DNA of 46,335 nt. It comes from Rugamonas brunnea. Its GTDB lineage: Bacteria; Pseudomonadota; Gammaproteobacteria; Burkholderiales; Burkholderiaceae_D. The stretch covers positions 1 through 46,335 of the forward strand of contig NZ_JACEZT010000026.1 in NCBI RefSeq assembly GCF_014042345.1. Reading direction: 5' to 3'. The notes below the pieces were generated by a model. That model was not told where the DNA came from and searched no databases. It saw only the letters and a program-made list of their open reading frames with translations. The translations under genes and the position numbers were made by a program. Shown piece by piece: positions 31,919 through 40,062 of the stretch (within the stretch, counting starts at the first letter, position 1; each line of letters begins with the position of its first letter).

Positions 31919-32533
31919 CTACACTTCGTTGAAGCTCTTGTAGGTGGAAATCAGCCGGTTGAACGCACGCTGCGCGTGGCGCAGCGCCGTCTCGTCCAGC
32001 AGGAAACGGGTATCGTGCAGCAAGCCCACGATCAGGCTGTAGATCTCGAACACCAGTTGTTCCGGGTCCGTGTCGGGCCGCAACTGGCCCGCCTCCATGG
32101 CCTGGGCGATGGTCCTGCGCAGCGACGCCCGCCAGGCCTGCGCGCCCTTGGCCAGCCGGTCGCGCAGCGGGCCGGGCTGGTCGTCGAACTCGAAGGCGCC
32201 GGCCGTGTACAGGCAGGAATGCAGCACCACGCCATCGCAGATGCGGCGCATCCAGTTGCCCACCATGGCCGTCAAGCGGGGCAGGCCGCGCGGCAGTTCC
32301 AGCGTGGGCAGGAAGATCTCGGCCGCGAAACGGCGGTCGTACTCATCGAGCACGGCTTCCTGCAACGCTTCCAGCGAGCCGACGCGCGAAAACACGCCGC
32401 TCTTGCTGATGCCGGTACGCTTGGCGATCTCGCCCAGCGACAGCTTGCCGATGCCTTCGGCGGCCGCCATGGCGCACCCGGCCGCGACGATGGCGGCAAA
32501 GGTGGCTTCGCTTTTGGCAGTCAGGGTATCCAT
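31919..32533 (-). CDS. TetR/AcrR family transcriptional regulator
   Basis: 204 residues. The N-terminal helix-turn-helix reads KLSLGEIAKRTGISKSGVFSRVGSLEAL (about residues 29-57), the standard TetR DNA-binding element. The C-terminal ligand domain resembles YxaF/TetR_C-type regulators (TDPEQLVFEIYSLIVGLLHDTRFLLD). Two copies of one palindromic operator flank the gene, one just before its own start and one before the peptide/isomerase genes. It therefore most likely represses itself and that operon until a ligand, perhaps an aromatic or electrophilic compound, is bound. Confidence 0.9.
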   Translation of the reverse strand: MDTLTAKSEATFAAIVAAGCAMAAAEGIGKLSLGEIAKRTGISKSGVFSRVGSLEALQEAVLDEYDRRFAAEIFLPTLELPRGLPRLTAMVGNWMRRICDGVVLHSCLYTAGAFEFDDQPGPLRDRLAKGAQAWRASLRRTIAQAMEAGQLRPDTDPEQLVFEIYSLIVGLLHDTRFLLDETALRHAQRAFNRLISTYKSFNEV

Positions 32534-32542
32534 GCGATTTAG

Positions 32543-32562
32543 TTTAGCACACCTGTGCGAAA
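32543..32562. promoter_or_regulatory. TetR-type operator O2, autoregulatory
   Basis: TTTAGCACACCTGTGCGAAA differs from O1 at one base (A for C at position 4). Identity continues on one side through ATTAC, giving a shared 20-base block GCACACCTGTGCGAAATTAC. It lies 10 bases upstream of the tetR start codon. Confidence 0.75.
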
Positions 32563-32573
32563 TTACAGAAAAA

Positions 32574-32633
32574 AACCGGGGGTCAGGTCATGAATTTGCG
32601 CAACTTGCGCAATTTCATGACCTGACCCCGGTT
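32574..32633. repeat. REP-like palindrome, copy 2
   Basis: The ends are as in copies 1 and 3 (AACC, G-run, TCAGGTCATG). The core is AATTTGCGCAA / TTGCGCAATTT around a single C. One extra G in the left arm and one T/T mismatch break perfect symmetry. It lies between the tetR start region and the pckG stop (17 bases away), so it could end pckG transcripts. Confidence 0.85.
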
Positions 32634-32649
32634 GAGGTCAACCGCTGGC

Positions 32650-34503
32650 TCAGCCGTTCAGGCGCTGCTCCAGCTTGGCCATGTTGTCCTTCAACTCTTG
32701 CGGCAGGTGGTAGGCCAGCTTCTCGAACAGTTCGGCGTGCAGCTTCAGTTCTTCGCGCCATGCATCCTTGTCGATCGAGGTGATGGTTTCGAACTCTGCC
32801 GGCGAGAAGGTCAGGCCTTCCCAGTGGATGTCGTCAAAGCGCGGGGTCATGCCGAACAGGTTTTCGACGCCGCCAGCCTGGCCTTCCAGGCGCTCCAGCA
32901 TCCACTTCAGCACGCGCATGTTGTCGCCGAAGCCAGGCCATACGAATTGACCTTGCTCGTTGGTGCGGAACCAGTTCACGCAGTAGATCTTCGGTGCGGC
33001 GGCGCCCAGCTTGGCGCCCATGTCCAGCCAGTGCTGGAAATAGTCGCTCATGTTGTAGCCCATGAACGGCAGCATGGCGAACGGATCGCGGCGCACCACG
33101 CCCATCTGGCCGGCGGCGGCGGCGGTCGTCTCGGAGCCCATGGTGGCAGCCATGTACACGCCTTCGATCCAGTTGCGCGCTTCCGTCACCAGCGGCACGG
33201 TGGTCGAGCGGCGGCCGCCGAAGATGAAGGCCGAGATCGGCACGCCAGCCGGATCGTCCCAGGCCGGGTCGATCACGGGGTTCTGGGTCGAGGCCACGGT
33301 GAAGCGGGCGTTCGGGTGGGCGGCCTTGGTGCCGGAGGCCGGCGTCCAGTCCTTGCCCTGCCAGTCGATCAGGTGCGCCGGCGCTTCCTTGGTCAGGCCT
33401 TCCCACCACACATCGCCATCGTCGGTCAGCGCGACGTTGGTGAAGATGGTGTTCTCGTGCAGGCAGGCCATGCAGTTCGAATTGGTCTTGGTGTTGGTGC
33501 CGGGGGCCACGCCGAAGTAGCCCGCTTCCGGGTTGATGGCGTACAGGCGGCCGTCGGCGCCCGGTTTGATCCAGGCGATGTCGTCGCCGATGGTGGTCAC
33601 TTTCCAGCCATTGAAGGTGGCCGGCGGGATCATCATCGAGAAGTTGGTCTTGCCGCAGGCCGATGGGAAGGCCGCCGCCACGTAGTGCTTCTTGCCTTCC
33701 GGCGATTCCACGCCCAGGATCAGCATGTGCTCGGCCAACCAGCCGTGGCCGCCGGCCTTGGCTTCCTTGTGGCCCATGTTGGAGGCGATACGCAGTGCGA
33801 AGCACTTCTTGCCCAGCAGCGCGTTGCCGCCGTAGCCCGAGCCGAACGACCAGATTTCGCGCGTCTCAGGGAAGTGCACGATGTACTTGGTGGCGTTGCA
33901 TGGCCATGCCACGTCCTTCTGGCCAGCCTTCAGCGGCGCGCCGACGCTGTGCACGCACGGCACGAAGGCGCCGTCTTCGCCCAGCACGTCGTACACGGCG
34001 CGGCCCATGCGGGTCATCACTTTCATGTTGACGGCCACGTAGGGCGAGTCGGACAGTTCCACGCCGATGTGGGCGATCGGCGAACCGAGCGGGCCCATCG
34101 AGAACGGGATCACGTACAGGGTGCGGCCGGCCATGCAGCCGTCGAACAGGCCGTTCAGGGTGGCGCGCATCTCGGCCGGTTCCATCCAGTTATTGGTGGG
34201 GCCGGCTTCTTCCTTGGTGGCCGAGCAGATGAAGGTGCGGTCTTCCACGCGCGCCACGTCGGTCGGGTCCGAGCAGGCCAGGTAGGAGTTAGGACGCTTT
34301 TCCTGGCTCAGGCGTTTCATGGTGCCGGCGGCGACCATCTCTGCGCACAGGCGGTCGTATTCCTCTTGCGAGCCGTCGCACCAGTAGATACGATCCGGTT
34401 TGGTCAGGGCGGCCACATCAGCCACCCAATTGATCAGTTTTTGCTGCTTGATGTAAGCTGGGACGTTCAATGCAGCAACGCCACCCATAACGGGCTGATT
34501 CAT
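32650..34503 (-). CDS. pckG: Phosphoenolpyruvate carboxykinase (GTP)
   Basis: 617 residues, normal for the GTP-dependent class. Landmarks are FPSACGKTNFSMM (P-loop with the hyper-reactive Cys, about 281-290), TTIGDDIAWI (metal and kinase-2 motif), RIYWCDGSQEEYD near the N-terminus and NNWMEP. It converts oxaloacetate and GTP to PEP, CO2 and GDP, the entry step of gluconeogenesis from organic acids, and is cytosolic. The upstream 374-base region contains a GC-rich hairpin in the probable leader. It is divergent from the hydroxyacid dehydrogenase. Confidence 0.98.
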   Translation of the reverse strand: MNQPVMGGVAALNVPAYIKQQKLINWVADVAALTKPDRIYWCDGSQEEYDRLCAEMVAAGTMKRLSQEKRPNSYLACSDPTDVARVEDRTFICSATKEEAGPTNNWMEPAEMRATLNGLFDGCMAGRTLYVIPFSMGPLGSPIAHIGVELSDSPYVAVNMKVMTRMGRAVYDVLGEDGAFVPCVHSVGAPLKAGQKDVAWPCNATKYIVHFPETREIWSFGSGYGGNALLGKKCFALRIASNMGHKEAKAGGHGWLAEHMLILGVESPEGKKHYVAAAFPSACGKTNFSMMIPPATFNGWKVTTIGDDIAWIKPGADGRLYAINPEAGYFGVAPGTNTKTNSNCMACLHENTIFTNVALTDDGDVWWEGLTKEAPAHLIDWQGKDWTPASGTKAAHPNARFTVASTQNPVIDPAWDDPAGVPISAFIFGGRRSTTVPLVTEARNWIEGVYMAATMGSETTAAAAGQMGVVRRDPFAMLPFMGYNMSDYFQHWLDMGAKLGAAAPKIYCVNWFRTNEQGQFVWPGFGDNMRVLKWMLERLEGQAGGVENLFGMTPRFDDIHWEGLTFSPAEFETITSIDKDAWREELKLHAELFEKLAYHLPQELKDNMAKLEQRLNG

Positions 34504-34877
34504 AGTACCTCCAATGCCAATAAAAGAATTCTGGTCTAGTCCCGGCAGGCAGGATCGTCGTCAGCCGCGCGCGCTCGTAGCGCGCGCCTTGCGCCTGGAA
34601 GCCCTGGCGATGGTTGGCCAGGTTCCGGCGGAGTCGGCGGTCATGTCGTGCGCCCCGCGCCGGCGGGGCACGCAGCCCAATCATGTGCCTGGGCTGATGG
34701 AACGTATTGCGCGGGCCCGGTGGCCAGGCCCGAAAATAAGTGGGCGATTGTACACCCGTCCACCCCGCTTTCCGACAAAAATGTAGGAGAAATTGTTGAG
34801 TAAAGTAGTAAGCTATTCCGGAAATCCATAAACATGTTATTTCGCTACGAAATTCCCCACAAGATCGGCCAACTTCC
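34504..34877. other. Divergent control region of pckG and the hydroxyacid dehydrogenase
   Basis: No gene is seen. Two hairpins would lie in the pckG leader: a 9-bp stem with triloop (GCGCGCGCT arm, 34567-34587) and a 7-bp GCCCCGC stem (34652-34669). The right third is AT-rich (around 34785-34850) and probably holds the promoters. No known riboswitch or operator was recognised. Confidence 0.5.
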
Positions 34878-35879
34878 ATGAAAATCGCAATTCTCGACGA
34901 TTACCAGAATGCTACGCCTACCCTGGAATGCTTCAAGCTCCTGGAGGGTCATGATGTCAAAATCTTCAATAATTCGGCGCGCGGATTGGGCCAGCTGGCG
35001 ATCCGCCTGGCGCCGTTCGACGCGCTGGTGCTGATCCGCGAACGCACGGTGCTGAACCGCGCGCTGCTGGCCAAACTGCCCAACCTGAAGCTGATCTCGC
35101 AGACCGGCAAGGTGGCCGGCCACATCGACGTGGCGGCCGCCACCGAACGCGGCATCGCCATCGCCGAGGGCGTCGGTTCGCCCACGGCGCCAGCCGAACT
35201 GACGTGGGCGCTGATCATGGCGGCCACGCGCAAGATCGTGCCCTACGCCAGCAACCTCAAGGACGGGCTGTGGCAGACGGCCTCCATCAACCCGGCCCTG
35301 AACACGCTGGGCACGACGCTCAAGGGCCGCACGCTGGCCATCTGGGGTTACGGCAAGATCGGCCAGTTGCTGGCCGGCTATGGCCGCGCATTCGGCATGC
35401 GGGTGCTGGTGTGGGGCAGCCAGGGCAGCCGCGAGGCGGCCGTGCGCGACGGCCATGAAGCGGCCGCCAGCCGGGAAGCGTTCTTCGAGCAGGCCGACGT
35501 GCTGAGCCTGCACCTGCGCCTGAACGACGCCACGCGCGGCATCGTCACGGCCGAGGACCTGGCGCGCATGAAGACCAGCGCGCTGTTCGTCAACACCAGC
35601 CGCGCCGAGCTGGTGCAGCCCGAGGCGCTGGAACTGGCCCTGCCGCAAGGCCGGCCCGGCTACGCTGCGCTGGACGTGTTCACCGATGAACCGCTGCCGC
35701 CCAGCCATCCGCTGCTGCGCATGCCGGTGGTGCTGGCCACGCCGCACCTGGGCTATGTGGAGAAGGACAGCTACGAGCTGTACTTCCGCCATGCGTTCCA
35801 GAACGTGGTCGATTTTGCGGCCGGCACTTGCGACAAAATCCTCAACCCCGACTACCGCCAGCACCTGAAAGCGGAATGA
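34878..35879 (+). CDS. D-2-hydroxyacid dehydrogenase family protein (NAD-dependent)
   Basis: 333 residues with the two-domain formate/glycerate dehydrogenase fold. The NAD-binding loop is GYGKIG (157-162). The catalytic set is present: Arg in NTSRAELV, Glu in DVFTDEPLP and His in TPHLGYVEKD. The N-terminal part (MKIAILDDYQNATPTLECF) is typical of the PGDH-like subgroup found in proteobacteria outside serine operons, so the substrate could be a short 2-hydroxy or 2-oxo acid other than 3-phosphoglycerate. Its stop codon lies in the first unit of an 11-bp tandem repeat. Confidence 0.9.
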   Translation: MKIAILDDYQNATPTLECFKLLEGHDVKIFNNSARGLGQLAIRLAPFDALVLIRERTVLNRALLAKLPNLKLISQTGKVAGHIDVAAATERGIAIAEGVGSPTAPAELTWALIMAATRKIVPYASNLKDGLWQTASINPALNTLGTTLKGRTLAIWGYGKIGQLLAGYGRAFGMRVLVWGSQGSREAAVRDGHEAAASREAFFEQADVLSLHLRLNDATRGIVTAEDLARMKTSALFVNTSRAELVQPEALELALPQGRPGYAALDVFTDEPLPPSHPLLRMPVVLATPHLGYVEKDSYELYFRHAFQNVVDFAAGTCDKILNPDYRQHLKAE

Positions 35880-35903
35880 GGGCGGAATGAGGACAGAATG
35901 AGA
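35871..35903 (+). repeat. 11-bp tandem repeat that triplicates the stop codon
   Basis: GCGGAATGAGG, GCGGAATGAGG and the diverged ACAGAATGAGA follow one another. The first carries the dehydrogenase TGA (35877-35879). Because 11 is not a multiple of three, the three TGAs fall in all three reading frames. Confidence 0.85.
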
Positions 35904-35911
35904 GCGCGCCG

Positions 35912-36667
35912 CTAGCGGATTTCGGGCAAGCCCGTCAGGTTGATGGCCGGCGTGGGCAGCGCGTGGACCTGGCTCCACAAACCGGCCCATCCGGGCGGCC
36001 ACGGCAGTGCCGGCCCCGTGTAGGGCGGCAGCGTGGCCCGCACCGGGACCACGGGCACGGGCGGCATGTCGCGCAGTTCGCCGCTGGCCGGACGCTGCAT
36101 GTCCAGGCTGTACATATAACCGGGCAGCAGGGCGTCGCACACGGCGGCGAACCAGGCCGTGTGGTCTTCGTCGCGGCCCAGCGCCTGGGCCAGCCCTTGC
36201 GGATCGAAACGGGCCAGCGCGTGGATCAGCTCGTCCGTGGTGGCGCCCGGCGAGTCGCCCCAGCCCATCACGGGATTGACGTTGTAATCGGCGCCCGAAC
36301 CGTACCAGCCTTCGCGCCACGAACGCTGCATCCAGTCGCGCTGGCCGGTGAACAGGTGCCAGCGCCAGTGCAGGCCGGACGGCTTGGGCCATGAATACAG
36401 GTACAGCCGCTGGTAGCCGGCCTGGTGCAGCGCGCGCACCACCGCCATCAGCCGCGCGTGGGGCATGCGGTCGGGCGCGGCACGGCGGAACAGGATGGCC
36501 TCGCCGTCGGCGAACTGCACCTCGTCGGTGGACAGGTTCAGGTCCAGCGTCCGGCTTTCGCTGCCAAAACGGGCGCTGATCCAGCCCGTCAGCAGGTTGA
36601 CGGCCGTGATGACGCCGTAGCCACGGTGGCGGTGGAAGATGACGGTGCCGGGAGCGAGGGTTTTCAT
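35912..36667 (-). CDS. Hypothetical protein with CarD-like N-terminal segment
   Basis: 251 residues from the ATG at 36667 (MKTLAPGTVIFHRHRGYG). The first 45 residues (PGTVIFHRHRGYGVITAVNLLTGWISARF) resemble the Tudor-like start of CarD/TRCF RNA-polymerase-interaction domains, but this is a short match by eye. The middle is rich in Trp and Tyr (SWREGWYGSGADYNVNPVMGWGD), and the C-terminus is Pro-rich. No catalytic motif is recognised and there is no signal peptide. It is convergent with the dehydrogenase and divergent from the asparaginase-like gene. Function unknown. Confidence 0.7.
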   Translation of the reverse strand: MKTLAPGTVIFHRHRGYGVITAVNLLTGWISARFGSESRTLDLNLSTDEVQFADGEAILFRRAAPDRMPHARLMAVVRALHQAGYQRLYLYSWPKPSGLHWRWHLFTGQRDWMQRSWREGWYGSGADYNVNPVMGWGDSPGATTDELIHALARFDPQGLAQALGRDEDHTAWFAAVCDALLPGYMYSLDMQRPASGELRDMPPVPVVPVRATLPPYTGPALPWPPGWAGLWSQVHALPTPAINLTGLPEIR

Positions 36668-36790
36668 GACAGGAAAGGCAAGCCAGGGGCGCACAAAGAA
36701 TCCAGTGTAGTCACAGTATGCCCGACTTTCCAGTACGCGATGATCCGGAAGCCGGGGTCCGGTGCGGGCGCCGGGCGCCTACAGTTTGCG

Positions 36791-36812
36791 CGCAGTTCAC
36801 TCGCAGTTCACT
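36791..36812. promoter_or_regulatory. Tandem 11-bp direct repeat before the asparaginase-like gene
   Basis: CGCAGTTCACT is repeated exactly with no gap, 42-63 bases before the start codon at 36854. TATCAT follows at once and could be a -10 element. It is either an activator site with helical-turn spacing or a slippage duplication. Confidence 0.45.
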
Positions 36813-36853
36813 GTATCATGCGCCTCATTACACTGTAGAGGATTTCTCCCACC

Positions 36854-37339
36854 ATGACCTTGCGCATCCTCGCCACCGGCGGCACTTTCGACAAACATTA
36901 CGACGAACTCAATGGCAAGCTCGGCTTTGGCGAGAGCCACGTGCCAGCCCTGCTGGCGCGCTGCCGCCTGACGGTGGACGTGGCGCTGGAACAGTTGCCG
37001 CTGATGGATTCGCTCGACATGGTGGACGCCGACCGTGCCCGCATCCTGGCGTCGTGCCAGGCGGCCGGCGAACGCGCCATCGTCATCATCCACGGCACCG
37101 ACACCATGCCGCAGACGGCCGCCGTGCTGGGCCCGGCCAACCTGGGCAAGACCATCGTCCTGACGGGCGCCATGATCCCCTACGAGATCGCCAATTCGGA
37201 CGCCCTGTTCAACCTGGGCTTCGCCTGCGGCGTGGCGCAGACGCTGGCGCCGGGCGTATACGTGGCCATGAACGGCCAGATCTTCGCCTGGGACAACGTG
37301 CAGAAAAACCGCGCCGCCGGCGTATTCCAGCCACTGTAA
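36854..37339 (+). CDS. Half-length asparaginase (N-terminal domain only)
   Basis: 161 residues, about half the length of type I/II L-asparaginases. The N-terminal catalytic domain appears complete. ATGGTFDK holds the nucleophile-type Thr (Thr11), HGTDTM holds the second Thr-Asp pair (Thr82, Asp83), and Lys99 before TIVLTGAMIPY is the likely equivalent of Lys162 in E. coli enzyme II. The C-terminal domain that completes the active site across the dimer is absent. The gene ends cleanly at a normal stop with a palindrome straight after. Short stand-alone versions exist in proteobacteria (my recollection), so this may be a real short enzyme, not a broken gene. Activity is uncertain. Confidence 0.82.
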   Translation: MTLRILATGGTFDKHYDELNGKLGFGESHVPALLARCRLTVDVALEQLPLMDSLDMVDADRARILASCQAAGERAIVIIHGTDTMPQTAAVLGPANLGKTIVLTGAMIPYEIANSDALFNLGFACGVAQTLAPGVYVAMNGQIFAWDNVQKNRAAGVFQPL

Positions 37340-37346
37340 AAAAGCA

Positions 37347-37418
37347 AAACCGGGGTCAGGTCATGCCATCATGCAAGATGCGTGCATCTTGCATGATGGC
37401 ATGACCTGACCCCGGTTT
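37347..37418. repeat. REP-like palindrome, copy 3
   Basis: A 72-base palindrome with 36-base arms; only the central G/T pair is not Watson-Crick. The outer AAACCGGGGTCAGGTCATG is shared with copies 1 and 2, and the inner CCATCATGCAAGATGC is its own. It lies between the convergent asparaginase-like gene (7 bases) and rdgC (15 bases), well placed as a shared terminator. Confidence 0.88.
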
Positions 37419-37433
37419 GTTGTGCCTTGCCGT

Positions 37434-38330
37434 TCAGGCCTTGGCTTCGCCGCCCAGCGCTTCGACCACGTCGGCCAGCAGTTTGCTCAGCTCGCCCGTC
37501 ATCAGCATGAAGTCGCCGTCGAAGCGCTCCTCGTCGTTGCGGGTCGACGATTCCTTCTCGGCGATCACGTCCAGCGGCTTGACGCCTTTGATGGCCAGCG
37601 ATTCCGTCAGCACGAACGAGATCTTGCTGTCCCACGTCATGGCCAGGCGCGTGCACTGCTTGCCGGCCGCGATGTGGCGCCGCACTTCGTCCGCTTCCAG
37701 CGTGTGGCGCACATAGCGCACGGCGGCCTTGCTCTCGCCCGTGGCGCGCAGTTCCGTGTCCATGTCGACCGTGAAACCGGCCGGGGCGTCGTCCGCCTGC
37801 AGCCATTCGGTCATCACGCCCACCGGCGAGCGCTGCACGCGCAGGCTTTCCAGCGGCATGCGGTCGACGGCTTTCAACAGCAGCTTGATCACTTCATCGG
37901 CCTTGGCCGGGCTGGCCGCATCCACCACCAGCCAGCCGTTGACCGGGTCGATCCAGGTCCACACGTTGCTGCGGATGGTGAACGCGCGCGGCAGCAGTTC
38001 GTCGGCCACGCGCTCCTTCAGTTCCTTCATCGCCTTCTTGCCGGGCGCGAAACCTTGCGCTTCTTCCATCTCGGCCGCGCGCGCCTTGGCCACCTGGTTG
38101 ATGACGGTCGAGGGCAGCAGTTTCTTTTCCGTGCCCAGCAGGATCAGCATCTGCTTGTTGACCACGTGCACCAGGCCGCCGTTCGGACGGGGACGGTCCC
38201 AACCCTGGCGCAGCAGTTCGTTGCTGCTGGCAGGCACGAAGGAATGGGGCGCCAGTGCTGCTTCCAGTTGTTCCGGGGTGTACGCCCAAGGGGCGGGCAG
38301 ACGGTAAATCTGAAGATTCTTGAACCACAT
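37434..38330 (-). CDS. rdgC: Recombination-associated protein RdgC
   Basis: 298 residues. The start MWFKNLQIYRL, the segment PHSFVPASSNELLRQGWDRP and KQCTRLAMTWDSKISFVLTE are characteristic of RdgC. The protein forms a ring-shaped dimer on double-stranded DNA and limits RecA activity; in Neisseria it supports pilin antigenic variation. It is monocistronic. The promoter should lie in the 97 bases before it, next to the ligase terminator. Confidence 0.95.
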   Translation of the reverse strand: MWFKNLQIYRLPAPWAYTPEQLEAALAPHSFVPASSNELLRQGWDRPRPNGGLVHVVNKQMLILLGTEKKLLPSTVINQVAKARAAEMEEAQGFAPGKKAMKELKERVADELLPRAFTIRSNVWTWIDPVNGWLVVDAASPAKADEVIKLLLKAVDRMPLESLRVQRSPVGVMTEWLQADDAPAGFTVDMDTELRATGESKAAVRYVRHTLEADEVRRHIAAGKQCTRLAMTWDSKISFVLTESLAIKGVKPLDVIAEKESSTRNDEERFDGDFMLMTGELSKLLADVVEALGGEAKA

Positions 38331-38392
38331 ATGTGTATTTGCCTTGTTTCAGTGTTGCCAGGGGAACGACATTTTACACGCTCGCGCTCCCC

Positions 38393-38419
38393 GCCGCGCC
38401 GGATTTGCACCGGCGCGGC
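38393..38419 (-). terminator. GC-rich hairpin after the acyl-CoA ligase gene
   Basis: A 10-bp perfect stem (GCCGCGCCGG, loop ATTTGCA, complement) starts eight bases after the ligase stop. No T-run follows, so it is a possible weak or factor-assisted terminator. Confidence 0.55.
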
Positions 38420-38427
38420 TGGCTCAC

Positions 38428-40062
38428 TCAGGCCGGCAGGCTGTAGTCGCGGAACTGTTCGCGCAGCTTCATCTTCTGCAGCTTGCCGGTGGCCGTGTGC
38501 GGCAATTCCTCGACGAAGGCGACGTCGTCGGGCAGCCACCATTTCGCCACCCGCTCGGCCAGGTAGGTCAGCAAGTCCTCGCGCGTGACCTCGTGGCCGG
38601 CCTTGCGCACCACCACCAGCAGCGGCCGTTCCTGCCACTTGGGATGGGCGATGCCGATCACGGCAGCCTCGGCCACGGCCGGGTGGCCCACGGCCGCGTT
38701 CTCCAGGTCGATCGACGAGATCCACTCGCCGCCCGACTTGATCACGTCCTTGGCCCGGTCCGTGATGTGCATATAGCCGTCCGGGTCGATGGTGGCCACG
38801 TCGCCGGTGTCGAAATAGCCGTTTTCATCGAGCTGGTCACCGCCTTCGCCGCGGAAGTAGGAGGCCACCACCCACGGTCCCTTGACCAGCAGGTGGCCGA
38901 AGGCCTTGCCGTCGCGCGGCAGGGTGTGGCCGTCGTCGTCGGTGATCTTCATGGTCACGCCGAACGGGTTGCGGCCCTGTTTGGCCTGGATCTTGCGCCG
39001 CGCCTCCAGCGGCAGCGCTTCGTGCTTGGGCAGCAGCTTGCACACGGTGCCCAGCGGCGACATCTCCGTCATGCCCCAGGCGTGCATCACGGTGGCGCCG
39101 AAGTCCTGCTCGAAGCGCTCGATCATGGACACGGCCGCCGCCGAGCCGCCGATCACGCAACTGCGCAGGCACAGTTCGCGGCGCGGCTCCAGGCCCTCGG
39201 TGTCGACGTGGCGGAACAGCATCAGCCACACGGTCGGCACGCCCAGCGCCATGGTCACGCGCTCGTCGCGCATCAGCTCATAGATGCTCTTGCCGTCCAG
39301 CGAAGGGCCGGGCAGCACCAGCTTGGCGCCGCACATGGCGCCGGCATACGGCATGCCCCACGCGTTCACGTGGAACATGGGCACCACCACCAGGGCCGAA
39401 TCGGCGCCCGACAGGGCCAGGCTGTCGACGCTGCAGGCCGACATCGAATGCAGCACGATCGAGCGGTGCGAATACAACACGCCCTTGGGGTGGCCGGTGG
39501 TGCCGGAGGTGTAGCACAGCGAGGCGGCCGTGTTCTCGTCCAGTTCGGGCCAGGCGAACGCCGGTGCGCCGCCCTCGATCAGCTCCTCGTAGCATTGCAG
39601 GCGCGGGATGTCGACCTGCGGCATGTGGGCGCGGTCCGTCATGGCGACAAAGGCCTTGACCGTGGGCAGCTGCGGCGCCAGTTCGGCCACCAGGGCGGCG
39701 AAGCCGATGTCGAAGAACAGGTACTGGTCTTCCGCGTGGTTGACGATGTACTCGATCTGCTCCTTGAACAGGCGCGGGTTGATGGTGTGCAGCACGGCGC
39801 CCATGCCCGACACGGCGTAGTACAGCTCCATGTGGCGGTAGCCGTTCCAGGCCAGGGTGCCGATCCGGTCGCCCTGCTGCACACCGAGGCGGGTCAGCAC
39901 ATTGGCCATCTGGGCGGCGCGCCGCGCCACCTCGCCATAGCTGGTTCGGTGCACCGGCCCTTCCGAGGTGCGCGAGACGATTTCGGCCTGCGGGTGGTTG
40001 AGGGCGGCGTGTTCAATCAACGACGAGACCAGCAGCGACTGGTGTTGCATTAATCCGAGCAT
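38428..40062 (-). CDS. Fatty-acid/aryl acyl-CoA ligase (AMP-forming)
   Basis: 544 residues from the ATG at 40062, which has AGGAGA six bases upstream. The AMP-binding motif YTSGTTGHPKGVLYSHRS lies at about residue 183, followed by MHAWGMTEMSPLG, YFDTGDVATIDPDGYMHITDRAKD and the adenylation lysine in PHTATGKLQKMKL. The closest familiar relatives are medium- or long-chain fatty acyl-CoA synthetases of the AlkK type. It activates a carboxylic acid to an adenylate and then to a CoA thioester, in the cytosol. It is last in a cluster with an RND exporter and outer-membrane proteins, so its substrate is probably what that system handles (inference). Confidence 0.92.
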   Translation of the reverse strand: MLGLMQHQSLLVSSLIEHAALNHPQAEIVSRTSEGPVHRTSYGEVARRAAQMANVLTRLGVQQGDRIGTLAWNGYRHMELYYAVSGMGAVLHTINPRLFKEQIEYIVNHAEDQYLFFDIGFAALVAELAPQLPTVKAFVAMTDRAHMPQVDIPRLQCYEELIEGGAPAFAWPELDENTAASLCYTSGTTGHPKGVLYSHRSIVLHSMSACSVDSLALSGADSALVVVPMFHVNAWGMPYAGAMCGAKLVLPGPSLDGKSIYELMRDERVTMALGVPTVWLMLFRHVDTEGLEPRRELCLRSCVIGGSAAAVSMIERFEQDFGATVMHAWGMTEMSPLGTVCKLLPKHEALPLEARRKIQAKQGRNPFGVTMKITDDDGHTLPRDGKAFGHLLVKGPWVVASYFRGEGGDQLDENGYFDTGDVATIDPDGYMHITDRAKDVIKSGGEWISSIDLENAAVGHPAVAEAAVIGIAHPKWQERPLLVVVRKAGHEVTREDLLTYLAERVAKWWLPDDVAFVEELPHTATGKLQKMKLREQFRDYSLPA

